A DNA stretch of 64,000 bases from Antilocapra americana (GCA_007570785.1 ML664159.1:6937483-7001482), one strand, 5' to 3'; shown: positions 46,625-59,308, numbered from the stretch's first letter. The notes: generated by a model not told the origin, from the sequence alone. Made by a program: numbers and translations.

Positions 46625-47140
46625 AGAAGGTGTCACACTGTTGCCTTACATTGAAGACATTATGCTGCTTTGACACAGTGAGCAAGAAATAGCAAGTACT
46701 CTAGACTTATTGGCAAGACATTTGCATATCAGAAGGTGATAAATAAGTTGGACAGAAATTTAGAGGCTCTCTAAACTCAGGGACATTTGTAGGGGTCTAG
46801 TAGTGTAGGGCATGTCAAGGTATCCTTTCTAATGTGAAGGATAAGTTGTTGTGTTTGGCCCCTCCTAAAACCAAGAAAGAAATATAATGCCTAGTGGGCC
46901 TTCTTGGATCTCAGAGGCAACATAATCCTTATTTGGGTGAATTACTCCAGCGCTTTTCTTACTGACCTGAAAACCGGCCAGTTTTAAGTGGATCCAAAAA
47001 AAGAGAAGACTCTGCAATTGGTCTATGCTGATGTACAAGCTGCTCTGATCCTTGGGTCACAAGATCCAGGAGATCCAACGTTATCTGAAGTGTCAGTGGC
47101 AGATGGGGATGTGACTTGAAGCCTTTGGAAGGTCTCTAAA

Positions 47141-47353
47141 GAAAGCAAAAGTGTTGATCACTCAGTCATGTCTGACTTTTTGTGACCCCATGGACTGTAG
47201 CCCATCAGGCTCCTCCGTCCATGAAATTTTCTAGGCAAGAATACTGGAGTGGGTGGCCATTCCCTTCTCCAGGGGATCTTCCCAATCCAGGGATTGAACC
47301 TGGTCTCCTACATTGCAGACAGATCCTTTATCATCTGAGCCACCAGGGAAGCC
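47141..47353 (-). mobile_element. Bov-tA SINE in ERV-L
   Basis: Antisense 'gatcactcagtcatgtctg' to 'ccaccagggaagccc'. Lies between RT and RNase H traces. Confidence 0.93.
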
Positions 47354-48872
47354 CCTAAAGGTGAGCCACAGAGCAGACATTTGGGATTTTGCAGCGAAGC
47401 CCTGCCAACCTCTTCAGATAACTACTCTTGTTTTGAGAAATCACTCTTGGCCTGATACTAGGCCTTAGTAGAGACTGAATGCTTGACCATACACCACCAA
47501 GTTACCATAAGACCTAAGATGCTTGTCACAAACTAGGTGTGATCTGACCCACCAAGTCATAAATTTGTGCTTGTATAGCAGCACTCCATCATGAGATGGA
47601 AGTAGTATACATGGAATGGACCCAAGTAGGTCCTGAGGGCACAATAAGTTACAGGAAGAAGTGGCCCAAGGGCCCATGGTCCCCATTTCTGCTACACTTC
47701 CTTCTTTCTCCTCGCTTGTACCTATGGCCTCATGGAGTGTTCTCTATGATTGATCACTTGACAGAGGAAGACTTAGATTCACAGATGGTTCTACACAATA
47801 TGCATACATCACTGGAATGTAGTCAGCTGCAGACCACAGCTCCTTTCTGGGACATCCCTGAAGATGAAGGGAAACACTCCCAGTGGACAGAACTTTGAAC
47901 ATTGCGCCATTGTTCGCTTTGCTTGGAAGAAGAAATGGGCAGACATGTGATTATGTACTGACTCACTGGCTGTGGCCAGTGGTTTTTCTGGATGGTCAGG
48001 AACTCAGAAGGAACATGATTGGTGACAAGGAAATCTGGGTAAGAGGTATATAGATAGATGTCTCTGAATAACTGGAAACATGAAGATATTTGAGTCCCAT
48101 ATGAACGCTCACCCTAGGGTAACCTAAGCAGAGGAGGATTTTAAGGATCAAGTGGGTAGGATGACCCTTTCTGTGGAAGCCAGTCAGCTTCTTTCCCAGC
48201 TACCCGCATCATCACTCAGTGGGCTTGTGAGCAAAGAGGCTATAGTGCCAAGGATGGAAGTTCTGCATGGGCTCAGCAACATGGACCAACTCAACCAGGC
48301 TGACCTGGCTATGGCCACTGCTGAGTATCCAATCTGGCAGCAGAGACCAACACTGAGTCTTAGATAGGGCACTGTCCCCCAAGGTGATCAGCCAACTACC
48401 TGCTAGCAGGTTGATTACACTGGACCACTTCCACTATGGAAGGGGCAGTATCTTGTTCTTGGAATAGATCTGTTCTCTGGGTATGAGACTTGCCTTCTCT
48501 GCACACAATGCTTCTACCAGAACTACCATCTTACTTACACGACACCTTATCGACCATCATGGCAGTCCACACAGAACTGTTTCTGATCAAGGAATTCACC
48601 TCACAGCAAAAGAAGTGTGTCAGTGTTCCCATGCTCATGGAATTCAGTGCCTTACTTGTTCTCCACCGTTCTGAAGCAGCTGGCTTGATGCAATGATGGG
48701 ATGTCCTTTGGAAGAATCAGTTACAGCATCCAGTAGATGGCAGTACCTTGCAGGACTGGGTCAGGTTTCTCCAGAAAGCTGTGAATGCCCTAAATACACT
48801 ATTTTTTGCTGTGTCTCCCAAAGCTGAGATTCATGAATCATGCAGTGGAAATGGAAGTGGCTCTGCTCACTG

Positions 48873-49066
48873 TGGGCTTCCCTGGTGGCTCAGACAGTAA
48901 AGAATCTCCCTGTAATGCAGGAGACCCTGGTTTGATCCCCAGGTTGGGAAGATCCTCTGGAGAAGGGAATCACTACCCACTCCAGTATTCTTGCCTGGAG
49001 AATCCCATGGGCAGAGGAGCCTGGTGGGCTACAGTCCACAGGGTCACAAAGAGTCAGACATGACTG
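48873..49066 (+). mobile_element. Bov-tA SINE in ERV-L
   Basis: 'gggcttccctggtggctc' to 'agagtcagacatgactg', after the integrase traces. Diverged flanks tgctcactgt / tactcactat. Confidence 0.93.
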
Positions 49067-49117
49067 TACCTACTCACTATGACCTGTAGTGACCCACTAG
49101 CAAAAATTTTGCTTCTT

Positions 49118-49320
49118 TGGACTTCCATGGTGGTCCAGTAGCTATGACTTTGCCTTCCCACGCAGGAGGTGTGGGTTCAATCCCTGTTTGTGGAGCTAGG
49201 ATCTTGCATACTTTGTGGCCAAAAAACCAAAAAAAAAAAAAAAAAAAAAAAAACCTCCATAAAAGAGCAGAAGTGATATTGTAAAAAATTCAATAAAGAC
49301 TTTAAAACTGGTCCACATCA
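49118..49320 (+). mobile_element. tRNA-derived SINE with long A tract
   Basis: 'tggacttccatggtggtcc', 'gggttcaatccctgtttg', about 30 A at 49222-49252, then the unique tail 'caataaagactttaaaact'. Interrupted near its end by the L1 at 49324. Confidence 0.82.
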
Positions 49321-49323
49321 AAA

Positions 49324-49540
49324 GAGATAGCCAGTGGAAATTTGCTGTGTGACTCAGGGAACACAAACTGAGGCTCTGTGACAACCTAGAGGGATGGGAT
49401 GGGGTGGCAGGTGGGAGGGAGGTTCAGGAGGGAGGACACATATGTATACCTATGGCTGATGCATACTGATGTATAGTAGAAACCAACACAACACTGTAAA
49501 TCAATTATACTTAATTAAAAATAAATAATTTTTTAAAAAA
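49324..49540 (+). mobile_element. L1 3' UTR insertion in a SINE in ERV-L
   Basis: 217 bases: 'gtgactcagggaacacaaac', 'gctctgtgacaacctagag', 'ggaggacacatatgtatac', A-rich tail. Flanks tggtccacatcaaaa (49309-49323) and tggtccacattaaaa (49541-49555) are a duplicated target with one mismatch. Confidence 0.93.
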
Positions 49541-50029
49541 TGGTCCACATTAAAAATTTTCTTTTCTTTTTTTTTTTTTGCTTCTTGCTTCCCTGACCTT
49601 ATGCTCTACTGGCTTAGAAATCTTGGGCCAAAGAGAAAAATGCTTTCATCAGGAGACAGAATAATGACTTCACTGAACTGAAAATTAAAATTGCTGTCTG
49701 GTCACTTTGGACTCCTCATGCCTCTGACTCAACAGGAAATGTAGTGAGTTACTATGCTGGCTAGGATGACTGGTCCTGATTACTAGGAGAAAAAAGAGAC
49801 TTTACTCTGCAACAGAGATATGGAAGAGTGTGTCTGGAATATAGAAGATCCCTTAAGGAGATATCAATATTACCATGTGATTAAGGTCAGTAGCAAACAA
49901 TAACTGAATCCAGGCCCAGATCTTTCAAGAATGAAGGTTTGATCACTTCAGTGTGTTAAGGGTCTCTACTAGCTGAAGTGTTTACCAAAGGCAAAGGGAA
50001 TAATAGAGAATGGGCAGTGGAAGAAAAGT

Positions 50030-50250
50030 GAAAGTGTTAGTTGCTCAGTTGTGTCTGACTCTTTGTGACGCCTTGGACTGGAGCCTGCCAGGATCCTCTG
50101 TCCATGTAATTCTCTAGGCAAGAATTCTGGAGTGGGTAGCCATTGCCTTCTCTGGGCAATCAATCCGGGCATCTTCCCAACTCAGAGACTTAACCGAGGT
50201 CTCCCGCATTGCAGGCAGATTCTTTACCATCTAAGCAACCAGGGGAGCCC
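50030..50250 (-). mobile_element. Bov-tA SINE in ERV-L
   Basis: Antisense 'agttgctcagttgtgtctg' to 'caaccaggggagccc'. Upstream of the 3' LTR. Confidence 0.92.
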
Positions 50251-50344
50251 ATGGTAGAAGCAGGTAGTTATAAATACTAGCTGTGACCACATGACCAGTT
50301 ACAGAAATAGGGACTGTAATTGTCATGAGTATTCCTCCTTATTT

Positions 50345-50378
50345 TGTTATGAATGTGTGTGAGTGTGTGTGTGTGTAT
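50345..50378. repeat. (TG)n repeat
   Basis: Short interrupted TG run in the ERV-L 3' region. Confidence 0.85.
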
Positions 50379-50669
50379 AAAGCAAGTATCTTTGTTTTCT
50401 TTCCCCTCGTACTCTCTAATCATGTAACATAGGTGTATTGACTTTATGTCATAGTATTTAAGTTATAGGATATCAAGGAGAAGAGTAAACATCATTCAAG
50501 GACATCATGTTACTTCTTCTGGGGAAAGGATCAGTACATTTCTGATTGTACACAGAACAGCTGTATCATGTTAGATGGAATTAGGATCTTGTTAATGTCT
50601 TTTTTTGGGAAGCTTTAGGTATGTACAGTTGAGGAAGATGCATGAGTGACAAATTGACAAGGAGTAGAC

Positions 50670-51410
50670 TTATGATGATTAATTCTGTGTGTCAGTAATT
50701 CATAGGATGCCCAGATATTTGGTTAAACATTTTTGGATGAGATTAACATCTGAATCAGTAGACTGAGTAAGGCAGATTGCTCTTCCCAATGTGGATGAAC
50801 TTTATCCAGTCCACTGAATGCCTGAATAGAATCAAAAGCTGAGTACAAAAGAATTCTTTTTCTCTGTCTATTTTCAAGCTGGGATATAAGTCTTCTCCTG
50901 CCTTTGATCTCTTAACTTGGACTTGAACTTATGCCATCTGCTTCCTGAATTTCAGGCCTTTGGACTTGGACTGGAACTTTCACTACAGGCTCTCTCTAGT
51001 CTATAGCTTGCCAGCTTCATATCTTGGACTTCTCAGCCTCCATAATTGTGTGAGCCAATTCCTTAAAGTAATCTCTCTCTTACCATGTATAGATACAGAT
51101 ATAGATGGGCTTCAGGTGGCACAGTGGTCAAGAATCCTCCTGCCAATACAGGAGACATGAGTTTGATCCCTCGGCTGGGAAGATCTCCTGGAGAAGGAAA
51201 TGGCGACCCACTCCAGTATTCTTGCTTAGGAAATCTCGTGGACAGAGGAGCCAGATGGGCTACAGTCCATGGGGCTGCAAAAGAGTCAGACATAATTTAC
51301 CGACTGAACAGCAGCAACAGATACAGATATATGTATCTATCTGTGTATTTAGAGAATATTTTTATTGGTTCTGTCTCTCTGGAGAACCCAGACTATACAC
51401 TGGATAAACA
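50670..51410 (+). mobile_element. ERV-L 3' LTR, split by a SINE
   Basis: 'tgatgattaattctgtgtg', 'ggatgcccagatatttgg', 'aatcagtagactgagtaa', 'cttggacttctcagcctcc', 'ggttctgtctctctggagaa'. The same start and end words occur in the deleted 5' LTR at 43055-43140, which supports an LTR pair. Confidence 0.85.
51104..51318 (+). mobile_element. Bov-tA SINE in the ERV-L LTR
   Basis: 'gggcttcaggtggcacagt' to 'cataatttaccgactgaac'. Exact 13-base duplication agatacagatata at 51091-51103 and 51319-51331. Confidence 0.96.
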
Positions 51411-51415
51411 GTACA

Positions 51416-52129
51416 TCCTTCTTTCATAAAGTATGTGGTCAGGGAGGGTTTTATTTGTCATTCACTTACATCAGCCTCATTCTTCATAACTGTGGCATGA
51501 TGTCCCTAGTGCTATGGTATTTTTAACTGTTTCCTTTTGATGATTATTCAAGTTCTTTTTGTGTTCTGTTCTCAGAGTAACTGCTCACAGTATCATGGCA
51601 GAGTGATAGATTGAGAATTGCTGAATCAGCCCTGGCCACAGGTGGTGCACACATGAGAGGAAAATGGAAATATCTTCCACAGGGAGATTTGTTTATCCTG
51701 TATGTCAGGAAACTAGCTCCCAACCTTGTGAGTTTGTGACACTTATTTTGCCAGTTGCAAAAGACATTATTAAAAAATCAAAATAAAACAAAAATCTTTC
51801 TACTCATTACCATCATAAGGATTTTTTTTAGGTTATTTTAACATAAAAGCAGAGAGACTACCTTAGAATAACAGAAAGTCAAATTGGATAAATTCAACCT
51901 TATTCAATATTCAATGTGATTATTCAATACTCACAGCACGGTAATTTTTCTTTCTCTGTGTCAGGAGATGAAAACTCTCTCACTTGCCTGTTTCGCTTTT
52001 CATCTGCATTAGAAGCAACTGCCTTGATGTTTTTCTGATTTCTAAATTAACAAAGGAATTGGGAAGCAAGCTAGAGTGAGAACTTCTTGCTTTTTAAGAG
52101 GGAGATGACAGTCTAATAAAAGAAGATTA
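51416..52129. other. Non-repetitive non-coding sequence
   Basis: No exon or repeat recognised between ERV-L and the inverted BovB. Confidence 0.4.
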
Positions 52130-53080
52130 AAGATGTTTCCTCTGCCTTTTCTAAATCCAGTTTGTACATCTGGAAGTTCACAGTTCATGTACTGTTGAAG
52201 CCTGGCTTGGAGAATTTTAAGTATTACTTTGCTAGCATGTGAGATGAGTGCAATTGCGCAGTAGTTTGAGCATTCTTTGGCATTGCCTTTCTTTGGTATT
52301 GGAATGAAAACTGACCTTTTCCAGTCCTGTGGCCATTGATGAGTTTTCAAAATTTGCTGGCATACTGAGAGCAGCATTTTCACAGAATCATCTTTTAGGA
52401 TTTGAAATAGCTCAGCTGGAATTCCATCACCTCCACCAGCTTTGTTCATAGTGATGCTTCCTAAGGCCCACTTGACTTTGCATTCCAGGATGTCTCACTT
52501 GAGGTGAGTGATCAGATCATGTGGTCATCTGGGCCATTAAGATGTTTTTAATATAGTTCTTCTATGTATTCTTGCCACCTCTTCTTAAAATCTTCTGCTT
52601 CTGTTAGGTCCATACCAATTCTGTCCTTTATCGTGCCCATCTTTGCATGAAGTGTTCCCTTGGTATATCTAATTTTCTTGAAGACATCTCTAGTTTTTCC
52701 CACTCTATTGTTTTCCTCTGTTTCTTTGCACTGATCACTAAGAGAGGCTTTCTTATTTCTCCTTGCTAATCTTTGGAACTGTGCATTCAACTGGGTATAT
52801 CTTTCCTTTTTTCCTTTGCCTTTCACTTCTCTTCTTTTCTCAGCTATTTCTAAGCCCTCCTCAGACAATCATTTTGCCTTTTTGCATTTATTTTTTGGGG
52901 GATGGTCTTGATCACTGTCTCCTGTACAATGTTATGAACCTCTGTCCATAGATCTTCAGGTACTCTATCAGATCTAATCTCTTGAATCTATTTCTCACTT
53001 CCACTGTATAATTGTAAGGGATTTGATTTAGATCATACCTGAATGGTCTAGTGGTTTTCCCTACCTTCTTCAATTTAACC
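52130..53080 (-). mobile_element. BovB LINE, inverted 5' part of a rearranged insertion
   Basis: Antisense BovB from the endonuclease/RT boundary ('gatcttcaggtactctatc', 'gatcactgtctcctgtac') to 'tctggaagttcacagttc'. Minus-strand pieces read 'NKAGGGDGIPAELFQILK' and 'DWKRSVFIPIPKKGN'. It abuts a plus-strand BovB at 53081, and together they look like one copy with an inverted 5' half. Confidence 0.92.
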
Positions 53081-54296
53081 GTGAACCATGAACTTCCAGC
53101 TGTTCAAGCTGAATTTTGAAAAGGCAGAGAAACCAGAGATCAAAGTGCCAACATCTGCTGAATCATACAAAAAGCAAGAGAATTCCGGAAAAACATCTAC
53201 TTCTGCGTTATTGACCATGCCAAAGTCTTTGACTGTGTGGGTCACAACAAACTATGGAAAATTCTTCAAGAGATGGGAATACTAGGCCACCTTATTGGCC
53301 TCCTGAGAAATCTGTATGAAGATTAAGAAGCAACAGTTAGAACTGGATATGGAATGACAGACTGTTTCCAATCAGGAAAGGCGTAAGTACGTCAAGGCTG
53401 TATACTGTTACCTTGCTTATTTAACTTATATGCAGAGTACATCATGCAAAATGCTGGGCTGGATGAAGCACAAGTTGGAATCAAGATTGCTGGGAGAAAT
53501 ATCAATAATCTCAGGTATGCAGATGACACCACCCTTATGACAGAATGTGAAGAAGAACTGAAGAGCCTCCTGATGAAAGTGAAAGAGGAGAGTGAAAAAG
53601 TTGGCTTAAAACTCAACATTCAGAAAACTAAGATCATGGCATCTGGTCCCATCACTTCATGGCAAATAGATGGGGAAACAATGGAAAGAGTGAGAGACTT
53701 TATTTTGGGGGCTCCAAAATCATTGCAGATGGTGGCTGCAGCCATGAAATTAAAAGATGCTTGCTCCTTGGAAGAAAAGCTATGACCAAGCTAGACAGCA
53801 TATTAAAAAGCAGAGACATTACATTGCCAACAAAGGTCTATCTAGTCAGAGCTATGATTCTTCCAGTAGTCATGTATGGCTGTGAGAGTTAGACTGTAAA
53901 GAAAGCTGAGTGCCAGAGAATCGATGCTTTTGAACTGTGGTGTTGGAGAAGATTCTTGAGAGTCCCTTGGACTGTGAGGAGATCAAACCAGTCAATCCTG
54001 AAGGAAATCAGTCCTGAGTATTCATTGGAGGGACTGATGCTGAAGCTGAAACTCCAGTACTTTGGCCACCTGATGCAAAGAACTGACTCATTTGAAGAGA
54101 CCCTGATGTTGGAAAAGTTGAAGGCAGGAGGAGAAGGGGACGGCAGAGGATGAGATAGTTGGATGGCATCACTGCCTCGATGGACATGAATTTGAGCAAG
54201 CTCTTGGAGTTGGTGATGGACAGGGAGGCCTGATGTGCTGCAGTCCATGGGGTCGCAAAGAGTCGGACATGACTGAGCTACTGAACTGATCTGAAA
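53081..54296 (+). mobile_element. BovB LINE, sense 3' part
   Basis: Begins 'cgtgaaccatgaacttccag', which is the same ORF2 point where the inverted part stops, and runs to 'tgactgagctactgaactg'. Catalytic box YADD intact at 53516-53527. An open piece 53444-53785 covers the RT end. Frameshifts elsewhere. Confidence 0.94.
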
Positions 54297-55376
54297 GAGT
54301 TTCCCTGGACTCAGACCTAGGAAGTTATTCTTGGGTGAGTTGGAGAGAATCCTAATCTTGATTCTCAAAACCTCAACTGAAAGGAGGCTTGGGATGGAAA
54401 GATGAGCATGATGTGTGTGGGGGGTTGTGTGATGAGGCTGCACACCCATTGTAGATGAATGGTGGTGTGGTCCCCAGTGGAAATCAAAGAGCTAAACAGT
54501 AAAACAATTTAAGGTACCAGAATGATCTAGTTAGAGAATAACATCTGAATCTATTAAATTATCTCTATTTTACTTTCTTTAACACATTTCCTTTCTCTAT
54601 CATGAAAGAAACTGTCAGGAAAAAATTTATTTTTTTATAGTTTATGTAAAGTCAAAAAATCAGTGATTGTTTTTGAAATAATATAGTCAGTTTTATTGGT
54701 TTTAGCAGCTGTTCTGTTTCAAACATAAGGAGAGAAAGGGGAAGAAATGCTAGCCCTGTTGATGGATAGGTGCTTTCTGTGGTTAGAAAAGTCTCTGGAG
54801 TGTTCAAAGCCTAGAGCATCAGTTCAGCCAGAGCTGTAGTTCTCCCCATTCTAATCCCACCACCAGAGGTAGTGGGATGCAGGGTAAGACCCCAGCTTAA
54901 CATCTGTGACAGTCAACTCTGCCACCTTCAAGAGAGAACTTTGAACTAACCATTTTGTCTCACTGAACTTTCATTCACTCCTTTAAAAACCTAGGGTAAT
55001 AAGATTTGCCTTATGTCATAGGAGAATAGTTGCGTAAGTTATGAAGTAGTAAATGAATGAATTATAATATTTGAAAAGCTCAGAAAGCAAGGAGTGGGGT
55101 AACGGATGGGTCAGAGCTAGGTCATATGATGACTTCATGCAAATTAGAAAAATATGCCCCTTTGGTGGACACAGCCCAGTATCAGAACACACAGCTGGGT
55201 TAGTGGAACTTGGGCTGGAATTCATGTGCAGTGAACTCTTCGCAGAACTGCCTGTGGCCGGAGGTCAGGGCTGTTTATTCTGGGCCTCAAGTTCAAGCGA
55301 GTCTCAAATTGTAACTTCCATTCAGTAGAAATACACGTAAGGGATTAAGATAAAACTGTGCCATGAAAGATTTTGC
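54297..55376. other. Non-repetitive non-coding sequence
   Basis: No exon or repeat recognised. Confidence 0.4.
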
Positions 55377-55767
55377 CAAAGCTGAGCACCGAACGATTGA
55401 TGTTTTTGAACTGTGGTGAGAAGACTCTTGAGAGTCCCTTGGACAGCAAGGAGATCCAACCAGTACATCCTAAAAGAGATCAGTCCTGAGAATTCATTGG
55501 AAGGACTGATGTTGAAGCTGAAACTCCAATCTTTTGGCCAACTGATGCAAAGAACTGACTCATTTGAAAAGACCCTGATGCTGAGAAAGACTGAGGGCAG
55601 GAGAAGGGGACAACAGAGGATGAGATGGTTGGACGGCATCACCGACTCAATGGACATGGGTTTGGGTGAACTCCAAGAGTTGGTGATGGACAGGAAAGCC
55701 TGGTGTGCTGCAGTCCATGGGGTCTCAAAGAGTCAGACACAACTGAGCAACTGAACTGAACTGAACC
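55377..55767 (+). mobile_element. BovB LINE 3' end
   Basis: 'gaccaaagctgag'-type start, 'gagagtcccttggacagc', 'agactcatttgaaaagac'-type words, end 'agacacaactgagcaactg' with (ACTGA)n. 5' truncated. Confidence 0.93.
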
Positions 55768-55920
55768 ACTGGAGTAGCACAGTTGCAGGAAAATTCTTTG
55801 TCTTTGAAAATGGAGAAGCAGATGCCAACTTTCCTCACCACAAATGAAAAAACACAATTCATTCTCTGGAAGGATTTTCTAAGATGAGAAGCCCACCTCA
55901 GGCATAACTATATAACTTTT

Positions 55921-56127
55921 TGTTGTAGTTTAGTTGCTAAATTGTGTCTCTTTGTGACTCCATAGACTATAGCCCACCAGGCTCCTCTGTCCATGCGTTT
56001 TTATAGGCAAGAATACTGGAGTGGGCTGGATTTTCCTGTTCCAGGGTATCTTCCTGACCCAGGGATCAGGCACATGCCTCCCGCATTGCAGGTGGATTCT
56101 TTACCACTGAGCTCCCTGGGAAACCCA
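55921..56127 (-). mobile_element. Bov-tA SINE
   Basis: Antisense 'agtttagttgctaaattg' to 'ccctgggaaaccc'. Flanking atataacttttt copies near 55909-55920 and 56128-56139. Confidence 0.93.
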
Positions 56128-56139
56128 TATAACTTTTTA

Positions 56140-57340
56140 TGCAGTGTAAATTCATACGTGTATTTTAAGTTTCAAACCTGTTTTTAAAAATTAGGTACTA
56201 TACATACTTAAACATGAGAATGGTATGTATCTTCCCCAAGAAGACTTTATCAAGAATATGACAGAAAAATTGAAACTTTTATCTTCAAATTATTTGCTTC
56301 CAGTGTCTAAGAGGATTTATCACTCTGTTCATCTAAAACTGAAAAAAAAAAGGTAAAACAGTATATAATAAATCTCAGTGACAGCTGACAGTAAATTGAT
56401 TCTAGGATACGAAACTTGTATTCCTCTGAAAATGCATCTTTTGAGGATTCAAACCTTCTCACTGTTGCTGCCAGTTATATTGTCATTGACCAAAGTTATT
56501 CCAGATAGCTAACCTTTCTCAAGCGGAGACAGTAGCTTAGCTTATAAAGTATTTGCTTCCAAAATATGCATTTTACTCAGTTTTGCTTATGTTAAATTCA
56601 GTAGCTAACCTCTCTGTTTTCATTTAAACAAAGTATTTCAGAAGCTCATATAACTCTGACATTACTGGATAGTCTAAATTTGTTTCTGAAAAGGTAGCAA
56701 AATAGTACTCAGTAAACATCCTGCTTAAAACTCAACATTCAGTCTGGGTATTTAGTTTTAAGTTGTTTCTAACCTCCCGGGCATCAATTTTAGTTCTCAC
56801 AGTCTTGATTTTGTTTCAAAAAATCAAGAGATGGAATAGAAAAGATCTCCTAGTTTTTACTCATCCTCCTAGTTTTTGAACCAGGTTTTTTGTTTATTTT
56901 TTTTACCCCTGATTCTTTATAACCATACCACATGTGTGCAATATACATGTCTAATATTGGTGAAAATGGAGATCTGTATTTTATACCTGTTTTTACTGTT
57001 TGACTCCCTTTTCCTAGGAATTATCTCATCTTTCCATTTGCCCAGCCCCTCCATCTCATCATTAGGCTTGATCCTGTACCATCATTTGTTCACAGTGAGA
57101 ACACTTTTTCTAACAACCTGACCCCACTCTCTTGGTCACAGTGATAGACTCAGGATCAATCAGAATCCCTCTGCAGACACTCAGGACTTAGACTAACAAT
57201 TCCTAGCCCTATTCTGCTGCTTTTTGGAACAAAGGAGATGGAAACTCAGAGTATGTCAGTAGATACTTCCACTTTGTGAACTAGGATGTAGCCTAAGCTA
57301 GTGTGGGGTAAGAGAGGAGAAAAAAGCGGAAAGAAAGAAA
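56140..57340. other. Non-repetitive non-coding sequence
   Basis: About 1.2 kb, AT-rich, without a recognised repeat or exon. (GAAA)n at 57328-57346. Confidence 0.4.
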
Positions 57341-57344
57341 GAAA

Positions 57345-57495
57345 GTGATAGCTGCTCAGTAGTGTCTGACTCTTTGTGACTCCATGGACTATAGCCTGCC
57401 AGGCTCCTATCTCCATGGGGATTCTCCAGGCAAGAATACTGGAGTGGGTTGCCCTTCCCTTCTCCAGGGGTTCTTCCCCACCCAAGGATTAAAGC
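57345..57495 (-). mobile_element. Bov-tA SINE lacking its 5' head
   Basis: Antisense 'agctgctcagtagtgtctg' to 'ttcttccccacccaagg'; the tRNA head is absent. Confidence 0.88.
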
Positions 57496-57999
57496 AGAAT
57501 TGAATGCTGGGGTAGGAAGACTTCCTGGCCTGGTTGCACCCTACTCTCAGGCTATTTGAATCAGCTGTTCTTCCTTAGGGGAAATGATCCTTTTTTGTTT
57601 CAGTTAGTTAAAAGTGGTTGCTGTTACTTATAAGAAAAATGTTAAATATATAGTGATTTCTGCATGAAATTTTAGGGAATTTCTTTTACTTTAAAATTAT
57701 TTTTGTTAGTTTTCTAATAGTCAGGAAAAGGCCTTTCCTCAGAGAACTTCGTGGCTTTTTCTACATGTACATTTTTGATATCTTAATTTTTCTTTATTTT
57801 TTCTTGCTGAAGTCAATATTACATGTCTTTCTGTGATGGGAGTGTAGCAGAATCTGAAAAGGCTGTCTGGGCCATATATCTTCTCTAAGTAAACTAGCTT
57901 CTAGGACAAAATTCCTCAAAGAGGAGAAACATCTGGGAATAAAATAAAAATTTAGCGGGACACAGATACCAAGGGCAAAAGAAAAGGTACATCCAAATG

Positions 58000-59030
58000 A
58001 ATAGTGGGGTGGAGGCAGCAGGGAAGAGTCAGGAGGTTTCAAAATGTAATCTCACATTTCCTCGAATGCTTTGAAAAAATATCAATGCAAGAAAACTCAA
58101 AAGTATAAGGTTTGGCTATAATGTTATCAAAGTTTGGATAGAAAGGTAAACTTAAAAAGCTATCCAGAACAATATCTTCTTTCTAGAAGCTTAGGAGCTT
58201 TCTAAATAATTTTGACATAAAAATTCAGCGTCAGAAAAGATGGAAATCAAAATCCACCAAAATTAAAGAAAAGAAAAGAACAATATTCCTACAGATGATG
58301 AAGTAATGTCCAAAAAATTCCCGTAAAATAGATTTAAAGCTAATGTTTCAAAACAAGCTAGTAGACACAAAGAAATCAAATAAATTAATTAGACAAATAA
58401 ATTAGAATTCATCTGAGGTGACAGAACTAAAAAAAATAATTAAAGCAAAATTATTAAGAAATGAAGAACTAAAATAAAAGCAAAACTAGAAAGAATACAA
58501 GATAGTGCCTCAATGGATGATAAAAAGAAGAGAAATTTTAAAAAATACAATGGAAGAAAAGAGAGATGGAGAAGATTCAAGAAACAATAATAGAGGCAGA
58601 GATGATTATTTATATATATATATATACATAAACATATATATATATATAAATATACATGGAATATCAGAAGAAAACCATGACAAAACCTCTTTTGAAATAA
58701 GAAAATGAAATAAAATGAAAATTGAAATCAAATATTGAGAGTACATTTAGTTTATCTGATAAAATTAACCCAAAATTATAATTGTGGACTTTGAAGGGAA
58801 AGAAAAAAGATACTTTAGGTACTTGGAGAAAAAGCCCAAGTTACTTAGGGAAGAAAATAATATTGTCTTTAAACTTTTTAACATCAGTGCTTTATGCGTG
58901 AAGAAAATTTAGCAATACATTTAAGATACTCAAAGAAAGAAAACAAGAGGCAAGGAATTTTTATCTTTACAAGCTGTTATCAACATGTAAGAACTCAGGG
59001 AATAGTATTCATTATGAATCTACTGGAAAA
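58000..59030 (+). mobile_element. Very old L1-like A-rich remnant
   Basis: Extremely A-rich; runs such as 'ccatgacaaaacctctttt', 'ttggagaaaaagcccaag' and 'tatctttacaagctgttat' recall ORF1/5' parts of old L1. A TA repeat lies at 58608-58648. Low confidence. Confidence 0.35.
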
Positions 59031-59049
59031 GGCTAAGACTCTGATCTCC

Positions 59050-59185
59050 GAATGTAGGGGTCAGGGGACTGGGTCCCACATGCTGCAACTAAGAGTGTGT
59101 ATGTCACAACTAAAAAATTCTGTGCCCTGCACTAAGATCTGACACAGCCAAATAAGTAAATAAATAAGTACATTTTTTAAAAAAG
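59050..59185 (+). mobile_element. CHR-type SINE, 5' truncated
   Basis: 'gggtcccacatgctgcaac', 'aattctgtgccctgcac', '(AAAT)n' tail. Confidence 0.8.
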
Positions 59186-59308
59186 AAAAGGAGATTGAAG
59201 CAAGCAGAATTCTTAAGAGACAGGATATATAACTGATGATGAAAATATAATTTCTATGTAGACTACATGAGAGATTTTAAATCAAAAAAACTAATGAAAA
59301 AAATTAAA

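Larger units (their letters stand above)
43055..51410 (+). mobile_element. ERV-L provirus, degraded, with ten nested insertions
   Basis: Start TGTGATGG (43055); short 5' LTR with a large internal deletion to about 43140; then a primer-site-like 'agtaccaagagtggctc'. Internal region reads in order as protease (about 45500-45600, 'GPVGPQIYPVVISPVLEN'), reverse transcriptase (46024-46254, 'WRRTVDYHKLNEIV'), a changed RT catalytic box YIED (46647-46658), RNase H (about 47600-48000) and integrase (48150-48700, 'QADLAMATAEYPIW', 'RTVSDQGIHLTAKEV'). 3' LTR at about 50670-51410. GTACA at 43050-43054 and 51411-51415 could be the 5-base target duplication. No env recognised, as is usual for ERV-L. Every gene is broken by stops, shifts and inserts. 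Confidence 0.88.
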
